Positions 13,101 through 25,009 are shown, numbered from the stretch's first letter. The stretch: DNA of 64,000 nt from Sistotremastrum niveocremeum HHB9708 (GCA_001630475.1 KV419394.1:1178001-1242000), one strand, 5' to 3'. Made by a program: numbers and translations. Notes: generated by a model not told the origin, from the letters alone.

Positions 13101-15050
13101 TACCTGACGAAGAGTGAAGAAGTGTTCTTCGAGCAAGTTCGCAAGGATAAGATCTCAAGCGCTTCGAGTATCCGATCATCTCACCGAGATTCGATGTGGG
13201 GCACTCCTGCACCTTCGATATACTCTCGACCCACCTGTGAGTTCTTCGTTTGCATTTCGTGATAGACGATGCTGATAGATTTTCCAGCGCCGAGCGAACA
13301 TACATTCGCTGATGCCTCCGGTCAAGCCTTTGACACCCAAGGCTACGCCGGACCCTTGCCAAATAACCCTGGTGACGTTGTGATGACTAGATTGCAAATA
13401 GCCATGCAGAGAGAAGTAGCAGGCTGGCCCTTATATACCATTGTCATTGCATTGGGCCAGGTTCGCATCATCTGTTCATCAGACCTCCTGTTGCTGATCC
13501 CCTTCTATAGATGCTGGGTGCAACAAGTTTCCAAATAACCCTGCTGAGCGGGCAAAACTGGGAGAACAACTTGCAACTTTATGTATTGGGTGGAGTCTTC
13601 TTGGTAGCATCTATAGTGTGGTATACCCTGTTCCGCTTGAAACCCTCCGTCTACGTATTATCCTCCCCTTGGCTTTTCTTCGCATTGGCCTTCTTCCTTA
13701 TCGGCCTTCCGTCTGTCACCGAAGCCCTGGCCCACGTCCATGATCTTCTAACCAACCTTGCCACATGGTCTTACGCTGTGGCTTCGGCTGCTGCATTCAT
13801 CTATTTCGGATTAAACTTTGGTGAAGAAGCCGTACGTCACTTCCTCTTCGATCTTGAATGTCTATTGACCTCTTACATAGGGCGCTGCAACTGAAGTATG
13901 GAGTATGCGTGCTTGTATTGTGCAGGGATCTCAGCAAATCTGGGTGGCTGCATTGTGGTACTGGGGCAACTCATTAAATGGCTCGGTGGCCGCAGCCACT
14001 CCGCCATGGTGGATTGTCTTGATCGTCTGGCCATTAGCTGCCCTCTGTCTGGTGTTCGCTTACGTTCTGCAATTCGGTTTACCAGGTAACTATCATAGAC
14101 TGTCTATGACGCCCAGACTAAACTCATATTTCTTTCAGAATATTACAGACAAGTGCCACCGAAGGTGCCTAACTTCATCAAAACGCTTTTCAGACGCAAG
14201 ATTGTTGTTTGGTTAGTTGTTGCCTCCCCCTATTGTTCATCTCCTTACACCGTATACTAGGTTTTTGGCTTCCGAGATCCTCCGTGACTATTGGCTCAGT
14301 GGTGTACGTCCCTTTCACTCGATCACTCGCAACAAAGACTGACTCACCATTGAATAGCCCTACGGACGTAATTGGTCTTTCCTCTGGAGCGCACCTATCC
14401 CCAAGTGGGCGACTCTGATTCTGATTATCGTCTTCTTCATCGGAATCTGGGCAATCATTCTATTCATCTTGACTTATCTGAGCAAAACCCATACCTGGTT
14501 CATTCCTGTCTTCGCAGTGGGGTTGGGTGCTCCTCGATGGTGTCAAATGTTGTGGGGAACTTCTTCGCTGGCTTTGTATATTCCTTGGGCTGGACGAGGA
14601 GGTCCATACCTCGGTACTACTTTATGGCTATGGTTGGGCGTATTGGACGCTGTCCAGGGTGTCGGGCTCGGTATGATCCTGCTTCAGGTTTGATTCATTC
14701 ACTTGGTCACTGTAATCAATTCTAATCTCGCCACAGACGCTTTCCCGTTTGCATGTTTGCGCCACGCTTGCATTCTCTCAAGTGATCGGATGTATCTGTG
14801 TCATGGTAGCACGAGCGACTGCTCCAAACAGCATCGGCCCGGGAAGCGTGTTCCCCGACGCAGCGAAATGGGACTTCTCCAGTGGTTTGAAAGGCAGTCC
14901 AATGGCTTCAGCTCCATTCTGGGTTGCTATGATATCTCAGATCGTGGTTGTCGGTGAGCATCTATTCTCGCTTCGGTCAGGACCTATCTGATCCTTTCAT
15001 CAGCTGGTTACTTCTTCTTCTACAGAAAAGAGCAACTGGCTCGACCTTAA
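7192..15050 (+). CDS. ags1: Cell wall alpha-1,3-glucan synthase
   Basis: Sixteen exons: 7192-7848, 7908-8326, 8377-8773, 8826-10134, 10187-11822, 11878-12163, 12216-12953, 13005-13236, 13288-13460, 13511-13831, 13881-14085, 14139-14211, 14261-14303, 14358-14687, 14737-14953, 15004-15050. They sum to 7083 nt, or 2360 residues, normal for the family (about 2400). Order: signal peptide (about 1-19); extracellular alpha-amylase-like GH13 domain with the GIRVDKATQ nucleophile motif and the [10 protein letters not shown] acid motif; a transmembrane helix near residue 1060 ([18 protein letters not shown]); cytosolic GT5 glycogen-synthase-like domain starting about 1150 (KIGGLGVM motif); a linker; then a multi-helix membrane region from about 1930. 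It makes wall alpha-glucan from UDP-glucose at the plasma membrane. Intron 1 (7849-7907) uses a GC donor. No key residue appears lost. Confidence 0.95.
7849..7907 (+). other. GC-AG intron in ags1 (intron 1)
   Basis: Donor is AAT|GCAAGT and acceptor is TTTTTATAG. Removing it joins ADFN to ISNAHNASC in frame, as the GH13 domain needs. No GT donor nearby keeps the frame. Confidence 0.8.
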
Positions 15051-15315
15051 TTTACATTTCTCTTTCTTCTGTCTTTCGGCCGTCATCCGGAACTTTCCTT
15101 TTTAACGAACTTTTACTACCCATTTGCACTGTTCATGGACGCTTTGCGATTATTTCATCTATGCTACGTGGTTCAGATTGTATAACTTTGACATATCAGT
15201 AGTAATACACTGTTGATCTCCTGGAGAGGCTAGTCCTAATAATAAGATTCTATGGTGTGATGAGCTGGAGAATGTCCATGAGCAAACTAAAGGTACAAAT
15301 GATAGGTCCATGCAA
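15051..15315. terminator. Shared 3' region of ags1 and the ferric reductase
   Basis: 265 bp between two convergent stop codons. It must carry both polyadenylation regions. Nothing else is visible. Confidence 0.4.
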
Positions 15316-18300
15316 TCAAGACTCGAACTCTTCAGAAAACAACGAAACAGAACCTCGCATGTCGCCTTTCGCGATGCGACCGGGGTTAACCTGATTTGCC
15401 ACAATTCGCCGCACCAGCGCATTGAGTGATGTCGGCCCACAACCTGAATGAAAGACAAATGAGAGCCTGTCCACAGGTCACATAGAAATATGCGTACATG
15501 CTACAGCCACCGGACCTCGAGCCTTTTCTGTTTCATCGGCAAGGATCCTAGCCAGTCGAGGTCTGCCCGACTGTGCAAGCTCGGAAACAAATTTCATAGC
15601 ACTGGCTTCTTCTGGGTCCATTTCTAATACTTGGACTGGCAACTCAGTCTCGCTGGTGAGAAGACTGCGCGCGCTCTCAGTGTCATGCAAGGGGTTTGCA
15701 AGTCCTCGTGATAGCCAGCTAGTCTCTGACAGTGGACTAGATGGGGGAGTATGACGGTCAAATTTTCCTCCTTGCGGGGAGGGCCCAGGAGCGTTTGGTT
15801 TTGTCGATAAACCAGGCAGCTGACCAGCTTTGAAGTGTCTGGATTGTGTCCGTCGCTTTTTGCCTTCTCTTTTCACGTTATATGATAAAGTGGCTTCTCC
15901 AGGGAGTCGGGAATCATCATCTCCATCAAAGTTTGTCAGATCGAGAGGGTGAGACTCGCTATCGGCCGCCGAGGAATGAAGCGACGCGGTGTCTGTGAAG
16001 GAGTCAGAGATGTCATCGTCAGATTCAGCGGAGACGCTGTCCAACGATTGCCGTCTGCTGCCATTGGCAAACACTGGGACGGGCGGCCGCAGTGTTTGTT
16101 CGAAAGGGTCAGAGTAGAAGGAAGCGAGTCTGCTAGATGTATGATCCTTCTTGGCCAGGCCCGAATTGGATACATATATATCCACTCTCAGAGCCGTATG
16201 TGAGCTCATCTCAACACAATGTCTCAGTATAGATGCACACCATTGGATATGCGCTAGATCATATTCCTGCATCAGCTCTGCGAGAGAACCTAGCGCCTAA
16301 AGAACACTCACCAAATTCTCGAACTAGCCACACAAAGCGGACACGAGTTGTACTGAATTTCCTGTGTCGCAAACCTCCTGGATTAGAACCCAGTGACTTC
16401 CCATCTCGTCCAGTCATGCAGCAACATAGGTATTCTAGGATTGACAGACCAAAACTGACTCCGGAGCCGCCAGTCATGATGACGACCGTCGAGTAGTCTC
16501 CCCATCTCACTCGGTTGGAAGATCCAAAGGGACCCTCGACTTGAGCTTTCATAACAACGCCACGACCAGGCGCATGATCTTCACTTGGATGTCCCGATAG
16601 TTTCGCCCGTGTCAACGCACTAACTTCGTTCCAAAGCTCTCGCGTGAAGCCACTCTTGGCGCGTACTAGAAGTACGAGAACGGGTCGTTTATGACCGGGT
16701 CCACCCTCTTCGTCATATACAGAAGCTATGGTAAAGGGGTGTGTCGTCCATTGAGAGACGGAAGGTATACGGAGGAGTACGTATTGGCCCGGTGCCCATG
16801 TAAAGGAACGAGAGGGTACGACATGTAAGCGGATGGTGCGGCCAGGCAGCATGACAGCATAGGCATGTCCGGCAGGGACCTGTTCTAGATTTTCATCGAA
16901 ATGAGAGGTTTTGGACACGAGGGTGGGGGATCTGTTTGTCAAAGGTTCCGCCGAGGGTTCACTGTACATCCCAACGTCGAATGTATCACTGTATGTCGAA
17001 GAGATGGACGACATAGGTTGATGATTGGTCTCTATGCGTTTCAGAGCGGGAAATTTGAGACGACTGCCTCTACTTTTCATAGCGCGTTTTTGGAGAAGTC
17101 CGGTAGGAGACATGGGAGGGCTGGCGGTCGAGTGGGGGCTATCTGGCTGGTCTCCCGAACGCGGTCTGGTGGGAGTCATTTCCCAAGATTCAACATGCAG
17201 CCCGTCTTCTTCAACATGAGCAGGATGTGACTCAGGGACCTTCGTTGGTTTCATGAAGATCCCATTGATCCAGCTGAACCGACACACTCTCCACATTCTT
17301 TCTGCGACCCAAACCCCAAGGGAAGCCCAACACCACCACGAGATTGGTGGAAAGTGCAACCCAGCAGTTACGAGGGTCAACGGGACCAGTATGACGTGAA
17401 GGAAATAGAAGGCTTCGTAGAAGCTCGCGCGGATGGGATTGAGGGAAGTGAGAATGAGGAGCGTGAGGCAAAAATAGCTTGTGACGCCATAAATGAATTT
17501 AGTATAATCCCATACATACACCTGCATAAGACAATCATTTCTACTTGACTGGACTGAACTAGGAATATTTCGACGTACCCACATAACCTTATTAGCTGGC
17601 CCCCCTCTTCTGTCCCGACCCAATTGAACACCCCATGTCACGACATGGATAGTGGTGATGAACCATACAAGAAGGCCAGTCCATCGGTGTAGACGACGAA
17701 GTTTGTCCGATCCTAGTTGGAGGAAGAATGATAACGATAGTAGTGCGAAAGGAGGGCTTTTGAGAGCGAATAGCATGACGAGGGGAAGGAGAGCGAACGC
17801 GGTAATGCCTGTACGGCCACCTGCTGTCCACCATGCTTTCGAAATGGTGTATCCTGGCGGTCCAAAAGCTGTCAAGCCTCTTGACTCTGGAGATGATGTC
17901 ATTGGGGGAAGGGCTCGAGAAGTCAAATGAAACTGCCAAAGTTTTGCGCCTGGAAAGATGTAGTCTGGGCCAACGAAAGATACAAGGAGAGCAGCGATTG
18001 TGATGAGAGCGATAGAGAGGAGCTGGGCATTGGATGGGAAAGAAAATGGCTGTTTGTGGACTCGAGCATCTTTCTTTGCGGCCTCCAGACTAGATTTCTC
18101 CCTAAACGTCCGTCTTCGCAACGACCACTTTGACCACCAGGCACCTACGACGCCTTGTCTGGAGCCAGTCCAGTGGAGAAGGGCAAATATTAAGCTGAAG
18201 AAAATGAACACAAACCAAAGTAGGTAGACATAACGGTAGCTGGCCGAGCTCATCTTGTGGATTGCGAGGTATGTCTCAACAAAGAGCTCGTCATCGAGAT

Positions 18301-18352
18301 AGGCTGGTGTAGATGGATTAGGGGGATTATCAACTGGAGATAATGTAGACAT
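15316..18352 (-). CDS. Ferric reductase-like transmembrane protein (FRE/NOX family)
   Basis: Exons complement 17579-18352, 16312-17521, 15498-16253 and 15316-15443; 2868 nt, 955 residues. The N-terminal half is a multi-span heme domain with the histidine-bearing helices LHRWTGLLVWFITTIHVVTW and FYFLHVILVPLTLVTAGLHF. Then come an FAD-binding domain (HPFTIASVYD) and an NAD(P)H-binding domain (MTGGSGVSFGLSIL, REFAHIQWCA, VAVACGPTSLNALV). Fre proteins pass electrons from cytosolic NADPH across the membrane to reduce Fe(III) or Cu(II) outside the cell. It is longer than yeast Fre proteins because of two disordered inserts: Ser/Pro-rich residues between heme and FAD domains, and another inside the NADPH domain (about 15640-16130). 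Intron 1 (57 nt) has no in-frame stop. Substrate cannot be read from sequence. Confidence 0.88.
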
Positions 18353-18614
18353 TGTATGGGGGAGCTCGACGTTGCCTGGAGCTCATGGAAAATATTGAGC
18401 AGCCAGTTTATTTAGAGATCATTCGATCATTCCGGCGCCGCGACTTTTGGGCCGTGCCGCATCGCAACTGCATAACACATCTTCCATTAACATTGCCAAA
18501 TCTAGCTGTCTAGACAAACGGCATGTACATGTTCAAAGGGATACAGAATATACAGAACGAACGAAAATGGAGTACAAAGTAGCTGCAAGAAATAAAAATA
18601 ATTCTACCCCTGAT
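18353..18614. other. Ferric reductase promoter and H2B copy 1 3' region
   Basis: 262 bp between the ferric reductase start and the H2B copy 1 stop. Both genes point left, so this holds the ferric reductase promoter and the H2B 3' end. No metazoan-type histone 3' hairpin is obvious, in line with polyadenylated fungal histone mRNA. Confidence 0.35.
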
Positions 18615-19287
18615 TTACTTGGCCCCAGCAGAGAACTAAACAAGTTGGTGAGCATCGGTATGACAGCACGAGACTCGAGAGAGAGTAACACACCTTAGTG
18701 ACAGACTTGGTGCCTTCGGAGATGGCATGCTTGGAAAGTTCTCCAGGCAGAATCAATCTGACACTGGTCTGGATTTCACGAGATGAAATGGTGGACTTCT
18801 TGGAGTATGAGGCGAGCTCTACATGGACACTCAGGTCAGGAGTGTATCAGTCCAGGTGGCATGCAACATACTAGACGCTTCAGACGCGATGCGCTCGAAG
18901 ATGTCGTTGACGAAGGAGTTCAAGATAGCCATTGCCTTGTTCGAGATACCGGTATCAGGGTGGACCTGCTTGAGGACTAGGCGGGATGTGAGTTGAGGAC
19001 GCGCGAACATCGAGAACAGAATTGACCTTTGTAAATGTAGGAGGAATAAGTCTCCTTTCGAGACTTCTTGCGTTTGACTTTCTTGTCGCTGTCGGCTGAT
19101 GCAGTCTTGGCTGCAGCAGTTTTCTTCCCAGCCGAAGGCTTCTTGGTGGCTTTGCTAGCCTGCTGGGATGCAGCAGGAGCTTTGGAGGCAGTGGAGGCGG
19201 GGGCCTTGCCAGCAGTGGAAGCGGGTTCTACAAGCCTCCGTTAAACGAGAACGCGAACATGATCATGCTAGACATACTGGGTGCCAT
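18615..19287 (-). CDS. Histone H2B, copy 1
   Basis: Five exons: complement 19278-19287 (10 nt), 19027-19227 (201), 18872-18976 (105), 18694-18818 (125), 18615-18635 (21); 153 residues. An Ala/Lys/Ser-rich tail is followed by the H2B fold: [76 protein letters not shown]. It pairs with H2A in the nucleosome core. The C-terminal lysine targeted for monoubiquitination by Bre1/Rad6 is present in the EGTKSVTKF segment. The donor of the second intron is weak (GTCAAT). No H2A, H3 or H4 gene is adjacent. The protein differs from copy 2 (35665-36333) at six tail positions only. Confidence 0.97.
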
Positions 19288-19594
19288 GAGGATAAGAGTT
19301 GTAGAGATGGAGTGAAGTTTGAAGTAGTGAGTGGTTGTTGGTCACGAAAGAGATGAGTCTGAACGCGTTCACGCGAGTCGCGACCTTTATACGAACTCCG
19401 AATTCTCGGCAAACGCGTGACAAAACATCATCACGTGAGGTGTGAGCTCACATCATTCAGGCACTAATTCCTGTCACGGTGCCACTAAACCTTTCCTTCC
19501 AACAAAATCTAGTATTAGGGTATAGGTGGGTAGTAGATCTATAGATTCAAAAATCCATGTAGCCCGTATTAACAAAGTGTCCACCATAATCCCT
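19288..19594 (-). promoter_or_regulatory. H2B copy 1 promoter region
   Basis: On the minus strand GTATAAAGG (about 19385-19393) is a TATA box roughly 100 bp before the H2B ATG. Further up are a CACGTG E-box (19432-19437) and a perfect 12-bp palindrome TGTGAGCTCACA (19441-19452). The rest, to the stop of the sphingoid kinase at 19595, is unremarkable. Confidence 0.55.
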
Positions 19595-21434
19595 TCACTT
19601 CCACTTCTCGTTGATCCCACTAAAGTCTGTCACGAACGAGCCAGAAGGACTCATAATGTTAGCCATGCCTTTGCGAACTTGTACCTCAAAAGGCTCGCAG
19701 GGATACTTTTCGCCATCGATAGAAACATTCGCGTCGTCCACCAAAGGAGTTACTCGATATGCCTCTACCTTGTAATAGCGTTGCTGGTAACAGAACATCA
19801 GGCGTCGAATTAGCAATCGAAGGTAGGGCGTACTGATGGTATATAGATCTGTTGCCCTCTATCTGCGCCGTCGATGGCTTTTAACAGTGTCCAGCGGCTT
19901 GTGACTTCTTGGATTGCGAGATCGATGGTGCCGTCACCTGGCACAGACAAAGGAAATTGCATCAGATCCCTGTAATTAATCAAGATATAGTTCCAGTAGT
20001 GTTGTTGACGGAAAATAGACCAACCGAGCAACGTATGGCATTTTTCCCGCACTGAAAACAGGCGTCAGATACACGCTCAACCCTCGGAAGAATGAATACA
20101 CACTAAAAGTAAAGGATAGGTTTGTCAAGGGTGACCCATTCGCTTGTGCTGGGAGGTTTTCCGAGTACGCCGTTCGTAGCTCTTGTCCTTTCGCCGCTAG
20201 AACGAGTTGACTTCCATTGTTGAACCATCTGTTCTTTGTCTTCCGCCACGACTTTGATCTCCATCGTGACAGGACATCTCTTCAGTGCCCAGAGTTCTCT
20301 CAGGAAACCGACCATGAAACGTGCGTCGCCCATCCAGCGCAAGTGCTCAGTTCCTGAAGAGATGATGAGTTTCGTGCGAACTGATTAGTAGTAAACGCTT
20401 ACCTAAATCGACGTCTGCCATAAGGCCCATAGCTTGACTCATGAATGACCACGTCCTGCTGCTTTTTTGAGTTACGAGACATAAGTCGAGCTTCATCGGG
20501 CGGCCTATTAAGTATTACAAATTTGCACGACGCGCAAGACCAGGACACCTACCTTTGATAGCATTGACACAAGCCATGGCAACATCAAATCCATCCTGAA
20601 TAAATGATATTCATAAGACTCTTGATAAAACATAGGTCTCGCGTACGATTTTCCCTAGTAGGTTGACGCAAGTACCATTGGCGCTGCCGGTTGGAATAGG
20701 AGCCAGTGGCATTGTCGCGAGAGCTTCCTCGGCGTCAGGACGCTCCGCGAGACCATTGATAACTTCATGAAGCAGCCCATCTCCGGACAAGACGACAATG
20801 CAGTCGGCGTTGAGCGGCATATCTCTTGTGATTTCAAGGGCATGATGAGCTCTTTCAGTGACTGAACTCGGAATGAGCAGGGGAGTTGGAGGAAAGATGA
20901 GCAAAGTCACTTGTGGTATCAATACCGCAATGAGCCGCCTCGAATATAGGCTTGACACGTTCAAGATAGATGGAGGTTCCTTTTCCCTTTCCGCCTACTG
21001 GGTTCACGAAGATCCGCAGTCGTCTCCTAGGCTTCGTATCTGCGCAGGTCAGCGGATGAAACGATGATACTCTATGAACTCACCTTTATACGCGTTTTCC
21101 ATGACATACTGGGTGAACAAAAGCGCAGCAGCCCTTTCAGCTTCGGAAACCGTTGCAGTGAATGAGACCAATTTCGACGCCTCCTTATGATACTCGATCA
21201 GAGATAAAGTCACGCGAGTCTCATAGGATTCCGCCCATAAAACATTCCACCAAGTGTACTTGGCTTTGAGCTTGCCTATGATCCAAGTTTAGGAGCAAAA
21301 TGGAATACAGGATGCGTGCCTGACGTACCATTTTGCTCGACAACCAAAGCCGAAGGTGAAGCACTCAATATCACAGGACTTCCTGCAAGGGTGACAGTCA
21401 ACCTCGACACCATCTCAGAGTCTCCAGAATCCAT
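19595..21434 (-). CDS. Sphingoid long-chain base kinase (Lcb4/sphingosine kinase type)
   Basis: Starts at the ATG at 21432-21434 and runs through about seven exons to a stop at 19595. The N-terminal block includes KAKYTWWNVLWAES, found in LCB kinases. Then follow the DAG-kinase catalytic motifs: RIFVNPVGGKGKG (nucleotide loop), CIVVLSGDGLLHEVINGL (the SGDG motif typical of sphingosine kinases) and PIPTGSANG. The C-terminal domain has PVTMEIKVVAED, an aspartate-containing membrane-near strand (DGTIDLAIQEV) and VSIDGEKYPCEPFEVQV. The enzyme phosphorylates sphingosine, dihydrosphingosine or phytosphingosine with ATP, giving a signal lipid that also feeds into ethanolamine-phosphate production. 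It is transcribed away from the methyltransferase, sharing a 300-bp promoter that contains an 11-bp triple repeat. Confidence 0.88.
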
Positions 21435-21734
21435 GGTATGAGAAAATAGACCTGGCGGGCGCTGGAAGTCAACAGCGGCGACATTTGCCCATGGGCTAAT
21501 GGGACCCTGAATATATAAATGACCGTTTGGACTGAGCTTACGTTTTGTCGACGCTCTATCTTTGGTGGTCGACGCTCTGCCGTTGACGCTCTGCTAGTTC
21601 GAATGGATCTTCAGACTTGACGGCCGAAATAGACACTACGGCGCTGCGGCCGATGACCGCGAATCTCGCAGGATGATGCAATATTTGTGAACATATAAAT
21701 ATCTGGGGCTGGCTTCTATGGCAAATTATCTCTC
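21435..21734. promoter_or_regulatory. Bidirectional promoter, sphingoid kinase / methyltransferase
   Basis: Exactly 300 bp between two ATGs. TATA-like elements lie near each end: ATATATAAAT at 21511-21520 (close to the kinase) and TATAAAT at 21694-21700, about 35 bp before the methyltransferase ATG. Between them are three direct copies of an 11-mer, described separately. Confidence 0.55.
21547..21592. repeat. Three direct 11-bp repeats (GTCGACGCTCT)
   Basis: GTCGACGCTCT occurs at 21547-21557 and 21568-21578; a one-base variant, GTTGACGCTCT, is at 21582-21592. Spacing start to start is 21 and 14 bp. The position midway in a divergent promoter suggests binding sites for one regulator acting on both genes. 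Confidence 0.6.
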
Positions 21735-22725
21735 ATGTCGACCGTCCACGCTACGGCTGCCGCTGGCTTTGGAACAGGAACGAACGAGCTTTATGACAAG
21801 TTAATGTTCCATTATATTGACGTCATGCAGCTATCTGATTACCATTGAAAGAGCTCGTCCTTCATACCCGGATGTCGCCTTATCAGCTATCAGAGATGTG
21901 ATCAAAGGGACGCCTCCCTTCGAGATTGTTGAGTAAATATTATTTAGATATGAAATTTGAGATGCCTATAATAACGTGTTCATAGGCTCGGGGCTGGCAC
22001 TGGCCTTTTCACTCGCGCTCTGCTCGCTCATCCAGCCTTCGCGAAGACAATTGGACATGTTCGCGCAGTTGAACCATCCCAAGGCATGCGCGACCAATTC
22101 TCAAAGTCTGTCACCGACGAACGCGTTTCTATCCACGATGGCACTTTCCAAGCCACTACCGCCGAATCCGAGTCTGCAGACCTGGTGGTCGTGGCACAAG
22201 CATGGCATTGGTGTCCTGATTATGACCGTGCGATAGCTGAATTCGCTCGCATACTGAAACCGAATGGAGTTGCGGTTTTCATTTGGAATATGGAAGAGTG
22301 AGCGATCATCTGGTCCTTATCAGTCAACCCTGGGTATACTGAACGCGTGCCCTAATTCCAGTCGAGACGCCGCTGGTTGGGTCCATCAGTTGAGAACAGC
22401 TTATGAACAACACGAGGGTGGAACCCCCCAATTCCGCCTTAACCTTTGGAGAGCGACTTTCTCCACGCCCTCTTACGTCAAATATTTTGAACCCCAAGAG
22501 GAAAGAGAGTGGACTTACACATTGCCCACTACACACGAAGGCGTGATCAATCGAGTGCATAGCAAAAGTTACATCACTCAGCTTTCCGAATCAGACAGGG
22601 CAAAAGTCGATCAATCTCTAGATGAGATCCTCAAAAAGGGTGACGGAAGAGTTTGGATTGACGAGAAAGAGGGTGTTTTTGAATATCCGTACAAGAATCA
22701 TGTGGTGATCATGCGGAAAAAGTGA
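21735..22725 (+). CDS. SAM-dependent methyltransferase, type 11 (Crg1-like)
   Basis: Several exons. The ATG at 21735 starts MSTVHATAAAGFGTGTNELY; introns then join YDK to ARPSYPDVA and PFEIVE to LGAGTGLF. VELGAGTG is the SAM-binding motif I. The acidic motif II falls near HVRAVEPSQGM, and SADLVVVAQAWHW plus FARILKPNGVAVFIWNME are the later class I signatures. A C-terminal YVKYFEPQEEREW-type segment is usual in fungal type-11 enzymes related to Crg1. The small-molecule substrate is unknown; yeast Crg1 methylates cantharidin-like compounds. The protein is about 290 residues, complete for the family. It converges on CMR1 with 66 bp between stops. Confidence 0.85.
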
Positions 22726-22791
22726 AAAAGGTAAATAGTTACAATAGACAGCCCCGTATAAATAATGAATAGATGCCAATGGCGCATGTAA

Positions 22792-25009
22792 TCAGTTTTC
22801 TGGGGCCCACAGTACGCAGCGGCCGCTTGCGTTGCCTGATGCCGCCCTGGCAACCACAGAAGGCGACGAACAAGTCACGGCTTGTACAGCGGTGATTCTG
22901 TTTTCAAGTCAAGTTTGACCTAGGTGAAGGGGACAGTGGGGCTTACTTTGTTGGGTCGCGTAGCTTTGCAAGTGATTTACCCTGATAATGATCAAGTTAA
23001 TGGCCCGTCGACTGAACAACAAAAAAACCCTACCTCAGCGGAGATAATGTCGAGCGAGTGATCCATGTTTCCGACCTATCAATGGATTTCAGATCATGGG
23101 GGTCGGCGAGCAAGACTTCATACGGTGAAATGAGGGAAAGCATTGGGATTAGGTGACCATTGTGCTTTGAAAATGGATAACCAGCGACCCTGAGTGGGAA
23201 AACGTGAGCAACCATTTCGCGTACGAAAACTCATGCGCACCGTTTGACAATTATGATTGAGAAATAGGGTTGGTTTGAATGACTTCATCGATTCCTGAGA
23301 CGTAAGAACCTCTGTGTCCACGTTCCAGACTACAGAAGTATTCAAGACACCAGCGGACCCAATATAAGTAAGAGACACCCACCTCGCAAAAGATCATCGT
23401 AGCTTGTGCTTAGAATATGGTTTCCGTGAGGGTTCCAATATGCCGAGCTCACACTCTTCTTGTGAAGAAATTCTGCGACGAATGGGCCATTGCTTCCCTT
23501 CGAAGTATTGGATTTCGTGAGGGCATCCCAGGTGACGATGGCCGGGTTCAGTGCAGATCCAACTTTAGACGGGGACCCTCGTGATGACTTGGGCTTTCCA
23601 GCTACGTCAGTCAACATTCGTGCATCCCACAGCCTACCACAACTTAGATTGGAGTCGTCGAAAAGCGCTAAATCTTACCTGAGGCTGCGATCGTTCGAGG
23701 CACAGAGCACCGAATGCGTGTGAATAGGGTTTATACTGACACTTCCGATTTTGTGTCCCGCCGTCAGTCCGTACCGCCTGGTTTTGGAGGCGGGTTCTCG
23801 TAAATCAAGATGTGTGACCACCCCCTCGCTGTCAGAAATCCACATCTCATTTCCGGACGGTGTTAGATCCGCAGAAGAGGGAAGGGCGCCGTCCTCAAAA
23901 GCGAAAATTTCTTGGGATATCCCACTTTCGAATGACATCTTGCGGACGGTGCCATCGTATGAAGTAGTATATATCTATACACGCGATTGAGACAGTCATG
24001 AAGGTAGGGCACGAAAGAGACGTACCGAATGTGAGTCAAGAGGGTCAAGTTTGCAGCTACTGATTGATGAGCGACTTGTACTAGGCCAGTGTAACTGCAG
24101 TCTCCATATCTTGCCACCCTCCGTTTCATCCCTGACGATGATATCACCGTCGTCGTCGTATTCTTCATCCTTGGCAGCTCGAGCGTCCCAAATACCCACT
24201 TGTCCGCTCTTGTCTGAAATGATATTAGGACAAATATTGACTATAGAATGGGTGCGACTTTACCACCAAAGAATATTAGATCTTTAGTCTTATCACCGTG
24301 ATAAACCGCCGAGTATATTCGGTCTCCAGTGACTTTCGCCCGAGAGACAACTTTGAGATCTCGTACCGCTTTTTCGACCTCGAGCTCAGCAGCATCCGAT
24401 TTGTGATCATCTTGCCACAGAAGAACCAAGTCCTCTTTGCCAGGAGGCCGAGGGTAAGGTTTTGAGATCATGGCTTTGAACGTGTACCGTAATGCAGAGA
24501 GATCCTCGGGTTTTTCATCACGTTCAGCCAATGTCTCTAGACTGAGATCGTCATGGCGTGGAAGTTTAGCGAGGGCGGCCAGCCTTTCCGCTTCCAGTCG
24601 CTCCTCCTCTTCCTGTTGGCGTTTCTTCTCAAGCTCTGCCTTCCAAACATCAAGCTCTGTCCGTGTCAAATGCGCATTATTCAAGGACTGACCTCTCGTT
24701 TCTTCTTCTTGGACGGGCTTTCGTTGGGATCAATGACCTCTCTCGTGAGCCTGGCAGATTTCCTTCTGGGTGCTTCTGCGAGTTCCGTGGCCCTTCGCTT
24801 TTTATCTCGAGCTGAGGCAACTGGCTTAGTCTTCGTTTTGGGTGGTTCAACTTTAGGTATCAGCGCATCAGCAGCGCCTTTCAAGTCAAGCTGTCTAAGC
24901 CATTCTGCATTGCGCTCGATATTCTTTTGCCTTTCACGCTCACTGAAAGATTTCATTAATCGGGAAAAATTCAGTTGCCACGGAACACCTACGCTTTAGA
25001 TGGAGGCAT
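22792..25009 (-). CDS. CMR1: DNA damage-binding WD40 protein Cmr1 / WDR76
   Basis: Starts MPPSKA at 25007-25009 and ends with CVLWAPEN before the TGA at 22792-22794. The N-terminal part is charged and basic (ERERQKNIERNAEWLRQLDL, then KRRATELAEAPRRKSARLTR), matching the typical Cmr1 start. A WD40 propeller follows: DRIYSAVYHG, DKSGQVGIWDAR, TSYDGTVRKMSFE, SVLCASNDRSLRLWDAR, VSSAYWNPHGNHILSTSYDD, and the final VQAVTCSSPSVVARAASG. Cmr1/WDR76 binds UV-damaged DNA, gathers in intranuclear quality-control sites under replication stress and contacts chromatin. A 14-bp CRE-type palindrome lies 78 bp upstream of its ATG. Confidence 0.87.

Noticed and set aside
7192-18352. ags1 and ferric reductase as part of a wall or iron gene cluster
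   Set aside because: They are convergent, share no promoter, and neighbours are unrelated housekeeping genes.
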